Assembly: GCA_021397835.1 (NCBI GenBank)
Contig: JAJFZO010000742.1
Span: 2,799,001 to 2,863,000 of the forward strand
Direction: 5' to 3'
DNA: 64,000 nucleotides
Source of the DNA: Moringa oleifera
Taxonomy: Eukaryota > Streptophyta > Magnoliopsida > Brassicales > Moringaceae
The notes beneath the pieces are model-generated. The model was not told where the DNA came from. It worked only from the letters and a program-made list of their open reading frames with translations, and did not search any database. This document shows, piece after piece, positions 45,370 through 55,649 of this stretch (positions are counted from its first letter, which is position 1; each line of letters starts with the position of its first letter). Made by a program: the position numbers and the translations under genes.

Positions 45370-45552
45370 TTTAAATTTAGGTGGTGGGCATTGCAAGGTG
45401 TTGTAAATGATAGGATCAGATATTACTTAGGGCATGCAAAAGGAGATACTGATGAATGTGAAGTGTGTGTTAGAACAAGCAAATGTAGATTTTATGAATC
45501 TATAGATTACTCTTGTTGCTATATGGCATTGTCATTTAAGAGTGGAAGTTGA
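45370..45552 (+). other. Unidentified open segment on the other strand of the hAT element
   Basis: 61 codons read without a stop on the plus strand, preceded by an acceptor-like 'tttaaatttag': RWWALQGVVNDRIRYYLGHA, then KGDTDECEVCVRTSKCRFYE and SIDYSCCYMALSFKSGS, then a stop. The composition is varied and cysteine-rich, unlike the simple AT-rich DNA around it, so a captured host exon is plausible. I do not recognise the family, and chance is not excluded. Confidence 0.3.
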
Positions 45553-46438
45553 GAAATATGCAAAAACTTGTGGAATTGTTTATGTATACTTGACATATAT
45601 TATATTATTTTCATGTTTGAACAAAAAATACAAGTAGTATATCTTTCTCTCTCTGCTTTGTCATGTTCAATTCCTCTTTCTCAATTAACTAGTTTGCCTT
45701 ATTCTAGTCAAAACGTGATTGTGAATTATTAGGAAAAAAGACAGTTTACATCTGAAAAAGATTTAGAGAAAAGAGATATAAATACAATAGAATAAGTACA
45801 GAATGGAGCAAAAATAGAGCAAGAAGTAAAAACCTTAAGAGAATTAAAAAATCAATTCTTAAAAATCAAATTTGGTTTCTAACACTGGGATTGTTTTACC
45901 TTGCATGTTATAACGACACACATATCGCATACATAGAGAAGAACCAATAATATAGAGAATAAATTTATGGTACTTACCCAGATAAAGAAAAAGAATCAAC
46001 GAAAGCGACCTGATCTTTGAGTATGGTTGTTACGGATTAGAGTTTGAAAAATTAAAAAAAGATGAAGGAGTGTGTGCCGTGAGGATTAAGATTTGGAAGA
46101 AAAAAGATGAAGGAATGCGTGGGTATGGCCAGAGACATTGATTAGAGCTTAAAAGAAAATGAATAGTGAATTATGATGAATAGGTGAATGCTAAAGATAA
46201 AAGGAAAAATTATTATTGATAATATTAATAAAATTAATTAATTGTTAAAATTAAAAATCAGTTTTTTCGTTAATTTGATTTAAAAAAATAACTAAAAATC
46301 GATGAAAAATCTAAATACATTGATTTATAAATCGATTTAAAATCAAAAACTTAAACGATCGAACTGAATTAATCAAAGTCAATTCGGTTTATCGATTTTT
46401 TTGGTTTTAATCGAATTATACTCACCTTTATTTGCCAT

Positions 46439-47600
46439 AATCGAGAATATGTTCCTATAAGATTCAAATGAAGCAAGCATGGTTTTGCCCTTAGATCACG
46501 ATGACACACAAGTTGGGGAGAAAGAATGAAGGAAATTGCAGTGATCAAATATAAGTGCAAGAGAATTATAAAGTAAAAGTTTAAGAGGTAATAAGCATAC
46601 TTGAAAGCTTTTTTAGGTGTTAATTTTACCTAGATCAAGATCATCTATTAACCTCGACGTAGATAACCCTGATGTCACATGAGATTCAAGGGTCATCTGT
46701 CGAGTTTGAGGTCGAGATTATGTTACCAGATTGGATAATCCTAGATTAGTCAATTCTACCCCATGATAAGTCAAGCATTCTTATACTTTAATGATAGATC
46801 AAAATGGTGGAACCTCGATGACAGGTCAAGAATAGTGTAGTTATGATGTCAAGTCGGGTATGACTCAATGAGCGTATATTTTAATGCAGTTATCTCGATG
46901 TAGATTACCCTTACATGGACTACCTCGATATGGATTATTCTAACGTGCTCTGACTCGGATTACCCAGACGTGGACTATCTTGATGTCAACATCTAGATTC
47001 AAGTATACAACTACTGTTTAGAAAGAAAAAATCACGAAAGCTTAATAGACAAGCAAAAGACTCCTGATGCAATCCACATATAAGAAATCTCGACACTATA
47101 ATCTCTTTTATCCAATGATAGAATTTTGAATTGGGTTGATTCCAAACTCATCTGTAGAGAACGTGCATCATCTAAGATTGATTTTGAATTTCAAGATTAA
47201 GTTGATCCTAAACTCTTCTTGTGGAAAGCAAGCACTATCTAGTAATAGGATTTTGAATTTCAGGATCAGATTGATCACGTTGTAACTCCTTTTTTGTTTT
47301 TGTTATAGCAAAGTTTCAAATCTGAAGCAGACTTTATCCTATGTTCACCCTATAAATAAATTACTCATTCATCAATCAACGGGGATGAAATCAATTGATC
47401 ACCGATGAAAAAAGAGACCAAACAAGAGATAAGCAAAAATAGACAACTAAGAAATCAAAGATGAACTATCAATCATTAATTAGAGAAATTTGAAATAAAG
47501 AAATGAGAAATCTCTAGCGCTCATGATTTCATAGAAAAATTAATTGGAGGTATCATTGCTCTGTAACCATTGTTTTGAGGAAGTGAGTAAAAAATAATTT
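46439..47600. other. LTR-like or leader region beside the nested transposons
   Basis: Continues the Ty3/gypsy leader after the hAT element. From about 46,617 it holds irregular 'acctcgatgtggattaccc' direct repeats (46,640-46,990) and about three 60-65-bp units of 'gattttgaatttcaggatcagattgatc' (47,115-47,275). A TATA-like CCTATAAATAAA lies at 47,350, followed by 'ctgtaaccattgttttgagg' near 47,560. This resembles a plant LTR (U3 repeats, TATA, U5). The TATA context favours the plus strand, opposite to the gag-pol body, so it may belong to another element. No LTR partner was found. Confidence 0.4.
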
Positions 47601-47756
47601 TTTATATTTTATCTCTTTATTGATTATTTAATATGTATGCATTGCACGTTTTTTTTAAAATTATTTAAAAAATTAATGAAATTCATATTTTGATCTTTAA
47701 ATTAAAAATTCATTTGTTGTGAAATCAAAGACCTAATGTTGACTAGACCAAGTATC

Positions 47757-47760
<4 letters not shown>

Positions 47761-47790
<30 letters not shown>
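47761..47790. repeat. (AT)n microsatellite
   Basis: About 28 bases of TA dinucleotides. Confidence 0.9.
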
Positions 47791-47795
<5 letters not shown>

Positions 47796-47799
47796 AATT

Positions 47800-49270
47800 T
47801 ACACAAGATCAATTTCAAATTATAAATTCTTGGGCATGGTGGGAATGCTAATCCTTCTTCCACATGTAATTCACTCCTGATCCCAAATCATTTGATAAAA
47901 ATAAATTGATGCTTAGTTTCAGAAAATAAAGTTCACTCATTTTTTAAAGAAAATTAAAATTTTTTAAAAAGCTTATGATTAATCGTATCATAAAAAAGAT
48001 TGGTGATAACTCCTTTATAAAAATTAAAAAAAAAATTCTCACATTAGAACTCTTCACTTAAAAAAAATATGACTATGACGAAACTCACGTCATGATTTGC
48101 GACATTCATTGCAAAAATTATGAAATTCCGTACTGTAGTTATCCAGCAAACTAGAGAAAAAAGATTACTCTATTTGGACCTCAAGCTTTACTAAAAACAA
48201 CTCAATAAACCCATAATAAAAAATGATTAACCATAAAATAATAGATAATTAAACTACTTTGAACTTGAACCCAAATGGCACAATTGACCCACATCATCTC
48301 CGTTGTGATTCAGTATTGAGATTAATAATACCTTATAAGATTCAATACTTTGTGACTGCCATTACATTCTTGCTTACCAAACAATAGTTGAAATTACTAT
48401 GACCTTTTTTCTTTTCATTTTGTTTTTTTTTTTTTTTGGTGTTTGAAAACCATATTAGATCTAAAATATTATGCCCCACATGCTAAATGTTGTTTAATTT
48501 TAATTTTATTTAATTTGAAACTGTCAAATAAATTTATTTTCTTTTGTATAAGAAATGGAAACAATTAAATAAATTATCATCTAAGTATTTATAACATGAA
48601 TAATTACTTTAAGATATCTTATTAAAAAGACATTATGAACAAATTCAAAAGTTGTTTGAAGTCTTTTAGTTTTAATAATATTATTACTACAAAAAAGATT
48701 AATTAAATATTCAACCATCTACACCATCAGTCATATTATAATTAAAAGTTCGAAGTACATTATTTTTAAAGGTTATCTAATTTATATGACATAATAAAAA
48801 TTCATTAAAATATTAAAAAATAATATATTATATTAAGATTCAAAATTTTTATAAATCTAATTTCTGTTAGAAGTTTTAAAAACTTAATATTATAATTAAT
48901 CACATCAAATAAAAAAACAAAAAAATAAGATATTTTATCCATTTATTTTTTTCAATTATCACATATCAACATTTATTTAAACTATACTAAATCAATAAAA
49001 AATTTATAAACATAAATCCAATCTTCAAGTATTAATATTTACACCATTAGAATATGGTCCCATGGAAGCCGAAAATGAAAGACTTCTAATTCCAAACACA
49101 AAAGAAAAAAAAGAGAGAGAGAGAGAAAAAAAAAGAATTGTTTGCAAGAAGTATGTATCCTTTTCATATAAATAATGTAACATATCTTTTTATTTTGTAA
49201 AATATTCTCATAATTTATCCATCATGTAATGATTTTAAACAGAATTTTATGTACTGCTAGAGTTAAAAGG
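47800..49270. other. AT-rich intergenic stretch, no gene seen
   Basis: No coding family or repeat of the window recognised. Short poly-T (48,420-48,440) and GA-rich (49,105-49,130) tracts only. Confidence 0.5.
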
Positions 49271-49274
49271 AACC

Positions 49275-49421
49275 CTAACTTTTTCCTAAATCTTTAATTT
49301 GCTCCTGACATTTCAACTCGTCCTGCATCATCTTAGCCACTTGGTTATTTGCCATCAATGGATGGTTAATACCGTAAGCTAGATCAGAGGCCATAAGGAC
49401 ACAAACAATAAGAGACTTCAT
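49275..49421 (-). other. Small unidentified ORF or exon
   Basis: 49 codons on the minus strand: MKSLIVCVLMASDLAYGINH, then PLMANNQVAKMMQDELKCQE and QIKDLGKS, then a stop. The frame stays open upstream to about 49,455 (REHKCGLLPR), ending near an acceptor-like CAAATAG. The residue mix is protein-like and the GC content exceeds the surroundings. It lies 0.8 kb downstream, in the kinase's sense, of the kinase relic, so it could be a 3' exon of the same locus or of a neighbour. The family is not recognised. Confidence 0.3.
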
Positions 49422-50220
49422 TCTGGGCAAGAGTCCGCATTTATGCTCCCTATTTGCAGTAGATGTTATTACTGTGAATCTTAAATTTCATTTCTTTCCT
49501 TTCACTCTTATACATAAAGAAATGATGACGACAACAGAAGCATACATAAAGATACCTTAATGAAATTATCAGATTTTCAGACTTTACTTTGCATGATATA
49601 AATTTATGTTACCACTGAGACATGGCGATGACCTCGTTGGGGGAAATCAAGACATTGCAAAGGAATTCTAGTGCAACCCATCAATCTGTAGAAGAATAAT
49701 TTTGTTAGCTATGAACAGTACATTTGACATGAAGGTTTTTGGCTAAACACGGATTTCACATTTCAAAACTTTGTTAGCTATGAACTCCCATCCTGTAAGG
49801 CCACGGACGAAGCTGCATATACAAAACAATGAAAGGACCACTGGAGTGCACCAGCTATATCAGCGATAAATCCAAATTCACAACTCAAATTAAGACCCTA
49901 ATATTTTGTAAATGTATAAAACACCTTCCATTGCTCTAATCAACATAGCTTGATTAACAACTGGGAAGTAATAGAAAACATCACTACTTAGATGCTAATC
50001 CACACAAATTAGTTAATCCTTCAAGAATCTTCACTTCAGAACCCACGTGCCTTATTCTCTTTCTTATTAAACCAATACCCTGTCATAGTTTCTTTCAAGG
50101 AGATTTTCATGTTGACAAGTACTTACTCATCAAGATGACTGATTTTATTCCTCTCATCTAATTGCTTCTCCATCAATTTACTAAAAGTTTATGAGATGTG
50201 GAGAGTAATGGACAAATAAC

Positions 50221-50525
50221 CTGTGGTGGATTCAAATGCTTCCAAGGCTGTTGCAGCGTTACTAGTTCCCACAAGATTACACCAAAACTATAAACATCAG
50301 ATTTCTCATTTGATGGCTCATCACGGAGAACTTCTGGTGCCATCCACTGTGGCTACGAACAAGAAAAATGTAGCTCTCAGAATAAAACACTCCAGGTATC
50401 CATTATACCAATGATTAGAGCAACATGATAGAATGAGCCGTTGAAGTCAAAGATACTGTTCCAGCAGCTATCTTTGATGAAACAAATGTGTTAGCCTTCG
50501 AACGTGAAAGACCAAAATCACAGAC
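50221..50525 (-). pseudogene. Raf-like (CTR1/EDR1-type) protein kinase fragment, two exons
   Basis: The minus strand encodes two adjoining exons of a kinase catalytic domain. Exon A (50,457-50,525, 23 codons) contains the DFGLSR magnesium-binding motif and SKANTFVSSK of the activation segment, between an acceptor (TTATCCAG) and a GT donor. Exon B (50,221-50,352, 44 codons) contains [20 protein letters not shown], then [15 protein letters not shown], i.e. the APE motif through subdomain IX, between TCGTAG and CAG|GTTATT. Both exons are uninterrupted and the splice sites are canonical. The catalytic HRDLK exon and the glycine loop upstream, and subdomains X-XI downstream, are not visible in the window. 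That makes it a truncated relic rather than a gene. Family members phosphorylate MAPK-pathway partners in ethylene and defence signalling (general knowledge). Confidence 0.8.
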
Positions 50526-50699
50526 CTGGATAATGGTTTTCATCATGTTCCAAGAAAAATTAATACTATCCATCCTACAACTACACCTAATACAAATTAT
50601 CAAATATACAGCACTTGAAGTTCCAACGGCCTCGAAAGCCCACACTTGCCGACCAACAACAGTAGATGCAGTTGCATGTCTCTAGAATTACAAATAAAA

Positions 50700-52090
50700 A
50701 TGTATGATGTATAAAACAACTTTATATTTGTGCTTCAGTACTTAATATTTAAACTCGGGTGTGCAATGAACTAATTAAAAGGAGTCTGTCACAATTGAAA
50801 AGGTCCAAGTGTCATCCAGATGGTTCCTGACACAAACTAGTTGCAAAAATTTCAAGAATGGGGAATTCATGGTTCATTTCTAACATGCTGGGTTCAATGT
50901 TAATTCTGTAAGGATCAGGTCAAAATACCAAAATAAGTCAATGCTGATAGTAACTGAAGGGCGTGAAAAATTTCTCTACATTACCAAATCATATTCTTGC
51001 TTTATTTCAAATATCTTCATAAGAAATACCTTCCCCCCAATGATCAAATGAAGGGTGTGGCTCTAAATAGAGCAAAATGGCACAAAAAGGATCCGTGCAA
51101 AAAGACTTAGCTTAACCGAACTTGTTGATTCATCCCCAAATATTCTTGATTCCTCACAAATGCTTCTCCAATCCATACACTGATTACTGTTACTTTTTTC
51201 CACTTATTCTATCCCTAAATTTTTTGTAGTATTTTGTTCAAGTTATCACTAGAAGTATTTGACATCATTTCTGAATTACATACAATGTTTCCAACATCCA
51301 AATTTGTGCACCAAGTAATATCCATCTCTGGTTGTTTTAAAAACAACTAAACAATGTCTAGTGAAATGCGTCTAGCAATCTTGTATGGAAACTAACTGAA
51401 ACCAACACAAAACTCCATGCAGAAATCACAATGTATTTAGAGAGTGAATAGTTTGGCAAGAAATGCACAATTATTAACTTCACAATGCACTTTCTTTTCA
51501 GATATATGATAGTGTATAACGAGGATTCTCATGTAATAAGTTATTAGCAATTATGACAATATATGAAAAGTAAAACAAAGTAAACAAAAGCTATTTGGAT
51601 AATCACATCAAACATAGTTTGCCTGCCCAGATATCACAAAGATATAGCTGGAGATCAATAAAGAACTTTTATGAAGATATGCACAGCCAAAATGTAGCAA
51701 CAATTGTGCACCGCCTGTACTTCAACCTAAGGAAACGACATGACTTCTTCATTAGTCTATCTAGTGGACTGACAAAATGAAATGTTAAACACCTGATAGA
51801 ATTATGTAGACTGTCCTTCTGGTTAATATACAAACCCAAACTGAGAAAGCATAATTGCATTGCCTACTCAATGACCATGTTGTGACACTAAATCTAAACT
51901 AGTAATGAAAAATTAACAATAATTCACAGTTTTCCAGGATGAGTTCTTACAGATGCCTGGTATCATCTCATGAATTGTGAGGTATATGTTTTCATTGTGC
52001 TCTGAACTCTCATTACCTTAAAATACTGTCCATCTATAAACCTTAGTTATTAACTTCCAGTAGTGAATTTCCCTAATGTAAGGATAGTAG
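50700..52090. other. Intergenic stretch, no gene seen
   Basis: Less AT-rich than the left half of the window but without a recognisable domain. Several 60-codon open frames on both strands show no family resemblance. Confidence 0.4.
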
Positions 52091-52374
52091 GACCTGAGAT
52101 AACAAATTTTAATATCAACCATGTCGTATTTCTTGAGATTTCCCAGGACTTTACCATGTTATCATAAAGTTAAGATACATTTTCTTTCATTTGAGAGTGT
52201 GAATTCTATGGTAACATCTCCACTAAACTATTCTTTACTTCCATCTTCCACTCTTAGGGTCTTGGTCCGCCAAAAGCTTCTCTGCATCTGGAGGGAGCCC
52301 TCACTGAGTCGTTCATCATTAAGAAAGAATTGAAGAATGTTTCAAGTTCCACCTGTGGCTCCGCAACCAAGTAA
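52090..52374 (+). pseudogene. DUF674 orphan terminal exon (copy D1)
   Basis: A DUF674 last exon with its intron end but no first exon. The acceptor CCACTCTTAG is followed at 52,258 by GLGPPKASLHLEGALTESFI, then IKKELKNVSSSTCGSATK and a stop at 52,372-52,374 (38 residues). This matches the D2 exon (GLDLLKASLHLEGTLTEFFI...). The preceding about 170 bases match the D2 and D5 introns. DUF674 is a plant-specific family of unknown function. The open exon makes sense only with an upstream exon, which is missing here. Confidence 0.75.
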
Positions 52375-53950
52375 CTTCAGTTAAGTTCGATATGCTACTT
52401 ACATTTCTGCTGCCAGTTGATTACCTTAAACTTTGGCATGAATTCTCTCTGCAGTTGGACATCAACAGAGTTTTGTGTTGGATCCATTCTGCCCACGATG
52501 GAAAACTTTCCTAGTATAGTTTATCTAAAAAAGGAGGTCTCTTTTCAGAATCGTATAAGTAGACTAGTTTCTTGCTGTGTATTCTTATTTCAAGTGATGT
52601 ACCTGCTCATGCCAGAAAGCTCCAATTCTCATGCATTGTGGCTCACATATTGTTAAACTAATCATTTGCAGGCTGCCTGGAATTGTTCAGAAACTTCCTT
52701 TAACAGAAACTAACCATATATTGTGTCAGTTTTCTATCCTGATTTCAATCACTTACACAGAAAATTCAGAATTGAGCATTGTTTTGGCATCATTTTTCTG
52801 GGGCTGCAATGAGTTCTTATTCTATCTTTTTGCTGTATGGTTGACGCAATTGATGGATGTGGTGTTTCAACATAAAATTTGAAGACTCTGTTAGTGCTGC
52901 ATTATGGGTTTCTGTTCATGTTTAGACTCCTCAAAATTGGAAGTTAATTAATGCAAAAAAAAAAAAAAAAAAACAGCCTGGAGGCTTGATCATCCTCCTG
53001 CATTATCCAACAGAGGACTGGTGCTTAAGGGAATCCAAAATCTTCCTTCTATTCTTTAATGTATCACATCCATTGTCAATGCAAATTCTTGTCTGACTGA
53101 TTGGGAAGTTTCTTTTCACCAAAATTTAAGAAAACTTTCTATTAACATTGCTGGTGATTTTCTTGATGATGATATTATTATGATGGTCCTACATTACACT
53201 GCAGATCCCTTATGCTTTGGGACATCTTAAGAGTGGAATTCTTCACAAAGCATGTGCTTGCAAGTGTGGAAGAAGTCAAAAAAAAAATCTTATCTACTAG
53301 TTGATAAAGTGATAAGATTTCGAAGCTGAATCATAAATGATAAATTTCATAGAATGAAATGAAAAACAGCAAGTTATGTACTGCTTCTATGGCCACTTTC
53401 TTCACTTCTGTTACACATCATCATCATCTACCTAAAAGTTTCCCTCTCTCTCTCTCTCATTTACCTGAGTGATGAACAGGAAATGCAAAGATGCCAAATA
53501 CAGGGAAATACAAGTGCTGATCAACTGCAGGCATGAGCACACATGCACTTGCAAGAGTGCCTGCTGGTGGATTGTTGCAGTCTGTTAATGGTAAATGCTA
53601 AATGTGGATATTGAATGCTGATTTTGAGCAGATTGTTACAGAAGATGACGAACTGATGGAATTATTATTGAGTACACATGTTTATATTTAAAAATATATA
53701 TTAGAATTTGATAATAACTAAAAGTATTTGAAATTTAAAAATTTAACTAATTTTTTTCATTTTCATAGCTAATCTTTATGACTGGAAATTAATCAACGAC
53801 TTGATAAAAAACAATTTCAAGTTTAAAGTGGTTTCACAAAATGGCAGAAAAATGAGGAAAGATCGATGCAGATGACAGAGAGTCAGAAGTGTGTTTCCAA
53901 GAAAGCACTAAAATGGCTGAGAAATATCTCGCGAAAATCCAAAGAGAAGA
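52375..53950 (+). other. DUF674 3' flank (duplicated), no gene
   Basis: Collinear with the 3' flank of copy D4 (60,830-61,390): 'gaaaactttcctagtatagtttatct', then 'cattgtcaatgcaaattctt', 'cttatgctttgggacatctt', 'cacaaagcatgtgcttgcaa'. It therefore belongs to the duplicated DUF674 unit and contains no further gene. A poly-A tract lies at 52,954-52,973. Confidence 0.6.
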
Positions 53951-54313
53951 GTAGGAGGGGCTCTTTCCCTTGACTGCTCTGTGTAACAGTTAGGCATATT
54001 GTGGGAAATGTACATGTGCCAGCTTGATCTTGAAGCTTCCCTTCGGGCTAGTCTCATCCCTTAACTACCGTTGCGTTCTTATAAGCCAGTGGAGAAAAAC
54101 AAGAAGGTAAATATAGCGAACATCTTTCAATTACCTGAACATTTCGCATTTACATTGCCAATGTGTATGTGCCTGCTTGATCTTGAAGCTTCTCTTAGGG
54201 CTATTCTTATCCTTGTTCGCAGTTTGCATTCTACTTGGTTCTGCCATATGAACAGTGATGGCTGATTGAGTTGCTCTTCTCCTGCAGAGGAAATTTTCAA
54301 GCGATTCTTAAAC
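53950..54313 (+). other. DUF674 unit leader, copy 1
   Basis: Shares landmarks with 57,130-57,420: 'tgtgtaacagt.aggcata', 'aacaagaaggtaaat.tag.gaacatctttcaatta', 'atgtgcct.cttgatcttgaagcttct', 'ttcttctgcagag'. It also contains an internal partial duplication (cttgatcttgaagcttc at 54,025 and 54,178). Probably the 5' leader, with an intron, of DUF674 copy D2. Confidence 0.5.
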
Positions 54314-54527
54314 AAAGTCCATCAGGTCAGCAATTGGTTTTATTTGCTTTTACCAATCAAATCGAACCTCCATGCACAGATCATTCATTCAACAAGTGCC
54401 TTTTGGCCTTCATCTACCACAAAGTCCGTCAGGTCAGCAACTGGTTTTATTTGCTTTTACCAATCAAATCGAACCTCCATGCACAGATCATTCATTCAAC
54501 AAGTGCCTTATGGCCTTCATCTACCAC
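54314..54527 (+). repeat. 107-bp tandem duplication
   Basis: 54,314-54,420 is repeated at 54,421-54,527 with only a few differences ('aaagtccatcaggtcagcaa...cttcatctaccac'). The paralogous leader at 57.4 kb has a single unit, so the doubling is local and recent. Confidence 0.92.
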
Positions 54528-54599
54528 AAACAGGTTTTATATATATGGCATAACCACCAGTTCATACATACATTCTCAATCTCTTCAACACTATTAGCT

Positions 54600-55190
54600 T
54601 GAAGATTCTAATATGCTGATTTGAGGATTTTTCTTCGGGAATTTCTTTTGCCCTTTCTGTTTGTGTTATTAAAATTAGCATTTATTTATTTATTTATTTT
54701 TGGTTTTTACTGTCATGAGGTTTATCCATTTCTTCTGGCTAATTGTGGAAGTTCTCATTTCCTTGCTTAACATTCTGTATCTGCTTTTCAGACTTCTTCA
54801 AGGAGGGATTCTTTTAACTAGGAATTTTTTTTTTTTTATCTGTGTTAAATTTGGAATCAATCTTGCTTTTAGATGTTTGTTTTAGTGGTTTAACCTATCA
54901 ATCTTGATTTTAAGAATATTCATTCTAGTTCTAATGCCCAAAAATAGGAAATAAGATGTATTTCCTTTTTATTTTCTCTTTTAAAGGAATTTGATTTCTT
55001 CTTTCTATTAAAGAACCTTAAATTTCTTATTTCTGCTGGTTCTTTGTGCTTTCTATGTTATCGTTTAAACTCCAATTGATTTTACCATGTACTGTTAGAT
55101 GAATATCAATATTGTGGAATGATTTTAAACCATTTTGTCTGAGTGCTCACTGTTGCCTCTGAAAATTAATCACGTTTGCAATCTGTGTAC
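54600..55190. other. Leader or intergenic stretch, no gene seen
   Basis: T-rich sequence typical of a plant intron or leader. No domain recognised. Confidence 0.4.
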
Positions 55191-55353
55191 TTCTGTGGAG
55201 CCATCAGAAGCAAGAAACTAGCAGCCCAGGTTGGCAAGTTTACTTTGTTGAAGCTATCTCATTGATTGATACTTTCCATTCACCCTCCTCCTCGAGGTTA
55301 CTTTTTGTCTCATCAAACAGGTTAAATCTGGAAGCCAACAGGGTGAACATTAG
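55191..55353 (+). other. Possible small exon pair upstream of DUF674 copy D2
   Basis: GCCATCAGAAGC...GCAGCCCAG ends at 55,229 at a GT donor. A 91-bp T-rich intron ends in CATCAAACAG at 55,320. The next exon then reads on in frame to a stop at 55,351-55,353. The joined peptide is AIRSKKLAAQ-VKSGSQQGEH. I do not recognise it. It may be the leader intron of D2, or the tail of an older gene. Confidence 0.25.
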
Positions 55354-55649
55354 CATAAAGCAATCACAAACTGAGGATAAGAAAGAGGAGAAGCTTACTG
55401 GAAGGGATTAAAGCTACAATATCATGTAGCCTATTTATTACTAATGTGTTTTGTTTGCTGCATCTTTTTAGATAAGATAAAATAGGTCCCAGCACTTGAC
55501 TATTTCCAGCACTTGACTTCTTATTTATTATTTTTCCTCTTAAAAGCCAACACTATTCCCAGCACTTGACTCGTCCTGAAGTCTGTATGTATCAAGTCTA
55601 CATAGCTTGAAACTGCAACTTAACATGGTTTTCTCAGCAAGGGTTAAGT

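Larger units (their letters stand above)
41961..46430 (-). mobile_element. hAT transposon, 4,470 bp, with decayed transposase
   Basis: Ends are TAGCGGTGAGTGTTTGATTAA on the left and, reading inward from the right, TAAAGGTGAGTATAATTCGA, so they share an imperfect inverted terminus (TAnnGGTGAGT). The element is flanked by an 8-bp target duplication: TTTGCCAC at 41,953-41,960 and TTTGCCAT at 46,431-46,438 (7 of 8). An 8-bp duplication and TA..GGTGA-like ends fit hAT elements. Both ends carry further subterminal 'aaccgaattaa' motifs. It encodes a minus-strand transposase relic (42,896-44,810) and lies inside the leader of the Ty3/gypsy element, so it is the younger of the two. Confidence 0.9.

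Noticed and set aside
46617..47600. Calling this a definite 5' LTR of the Ty3/gypsy element
   Set aside because: No matching second LTR, no primer-binding site and conflicting orientation signals, so it is reported only as LTR-like.
50223..50414. Plus-strand 63-residue open frame at the kinase relic
   Set aside because: Antisense to kinase exon B, whose domain motifs and splice sites are unambiguous on the minus strand.
51595..51860. Overlapping open frames on both strands
   Set aside because: No domain similarity, and of the length expected by chance in this composition.
54266..54602. Three overlapping open frames of 76-108 residues on the plus strand
   Set aside because: They result from the 107-bp tandem duplication being open in several frames. 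No family similarity and no codon bias.
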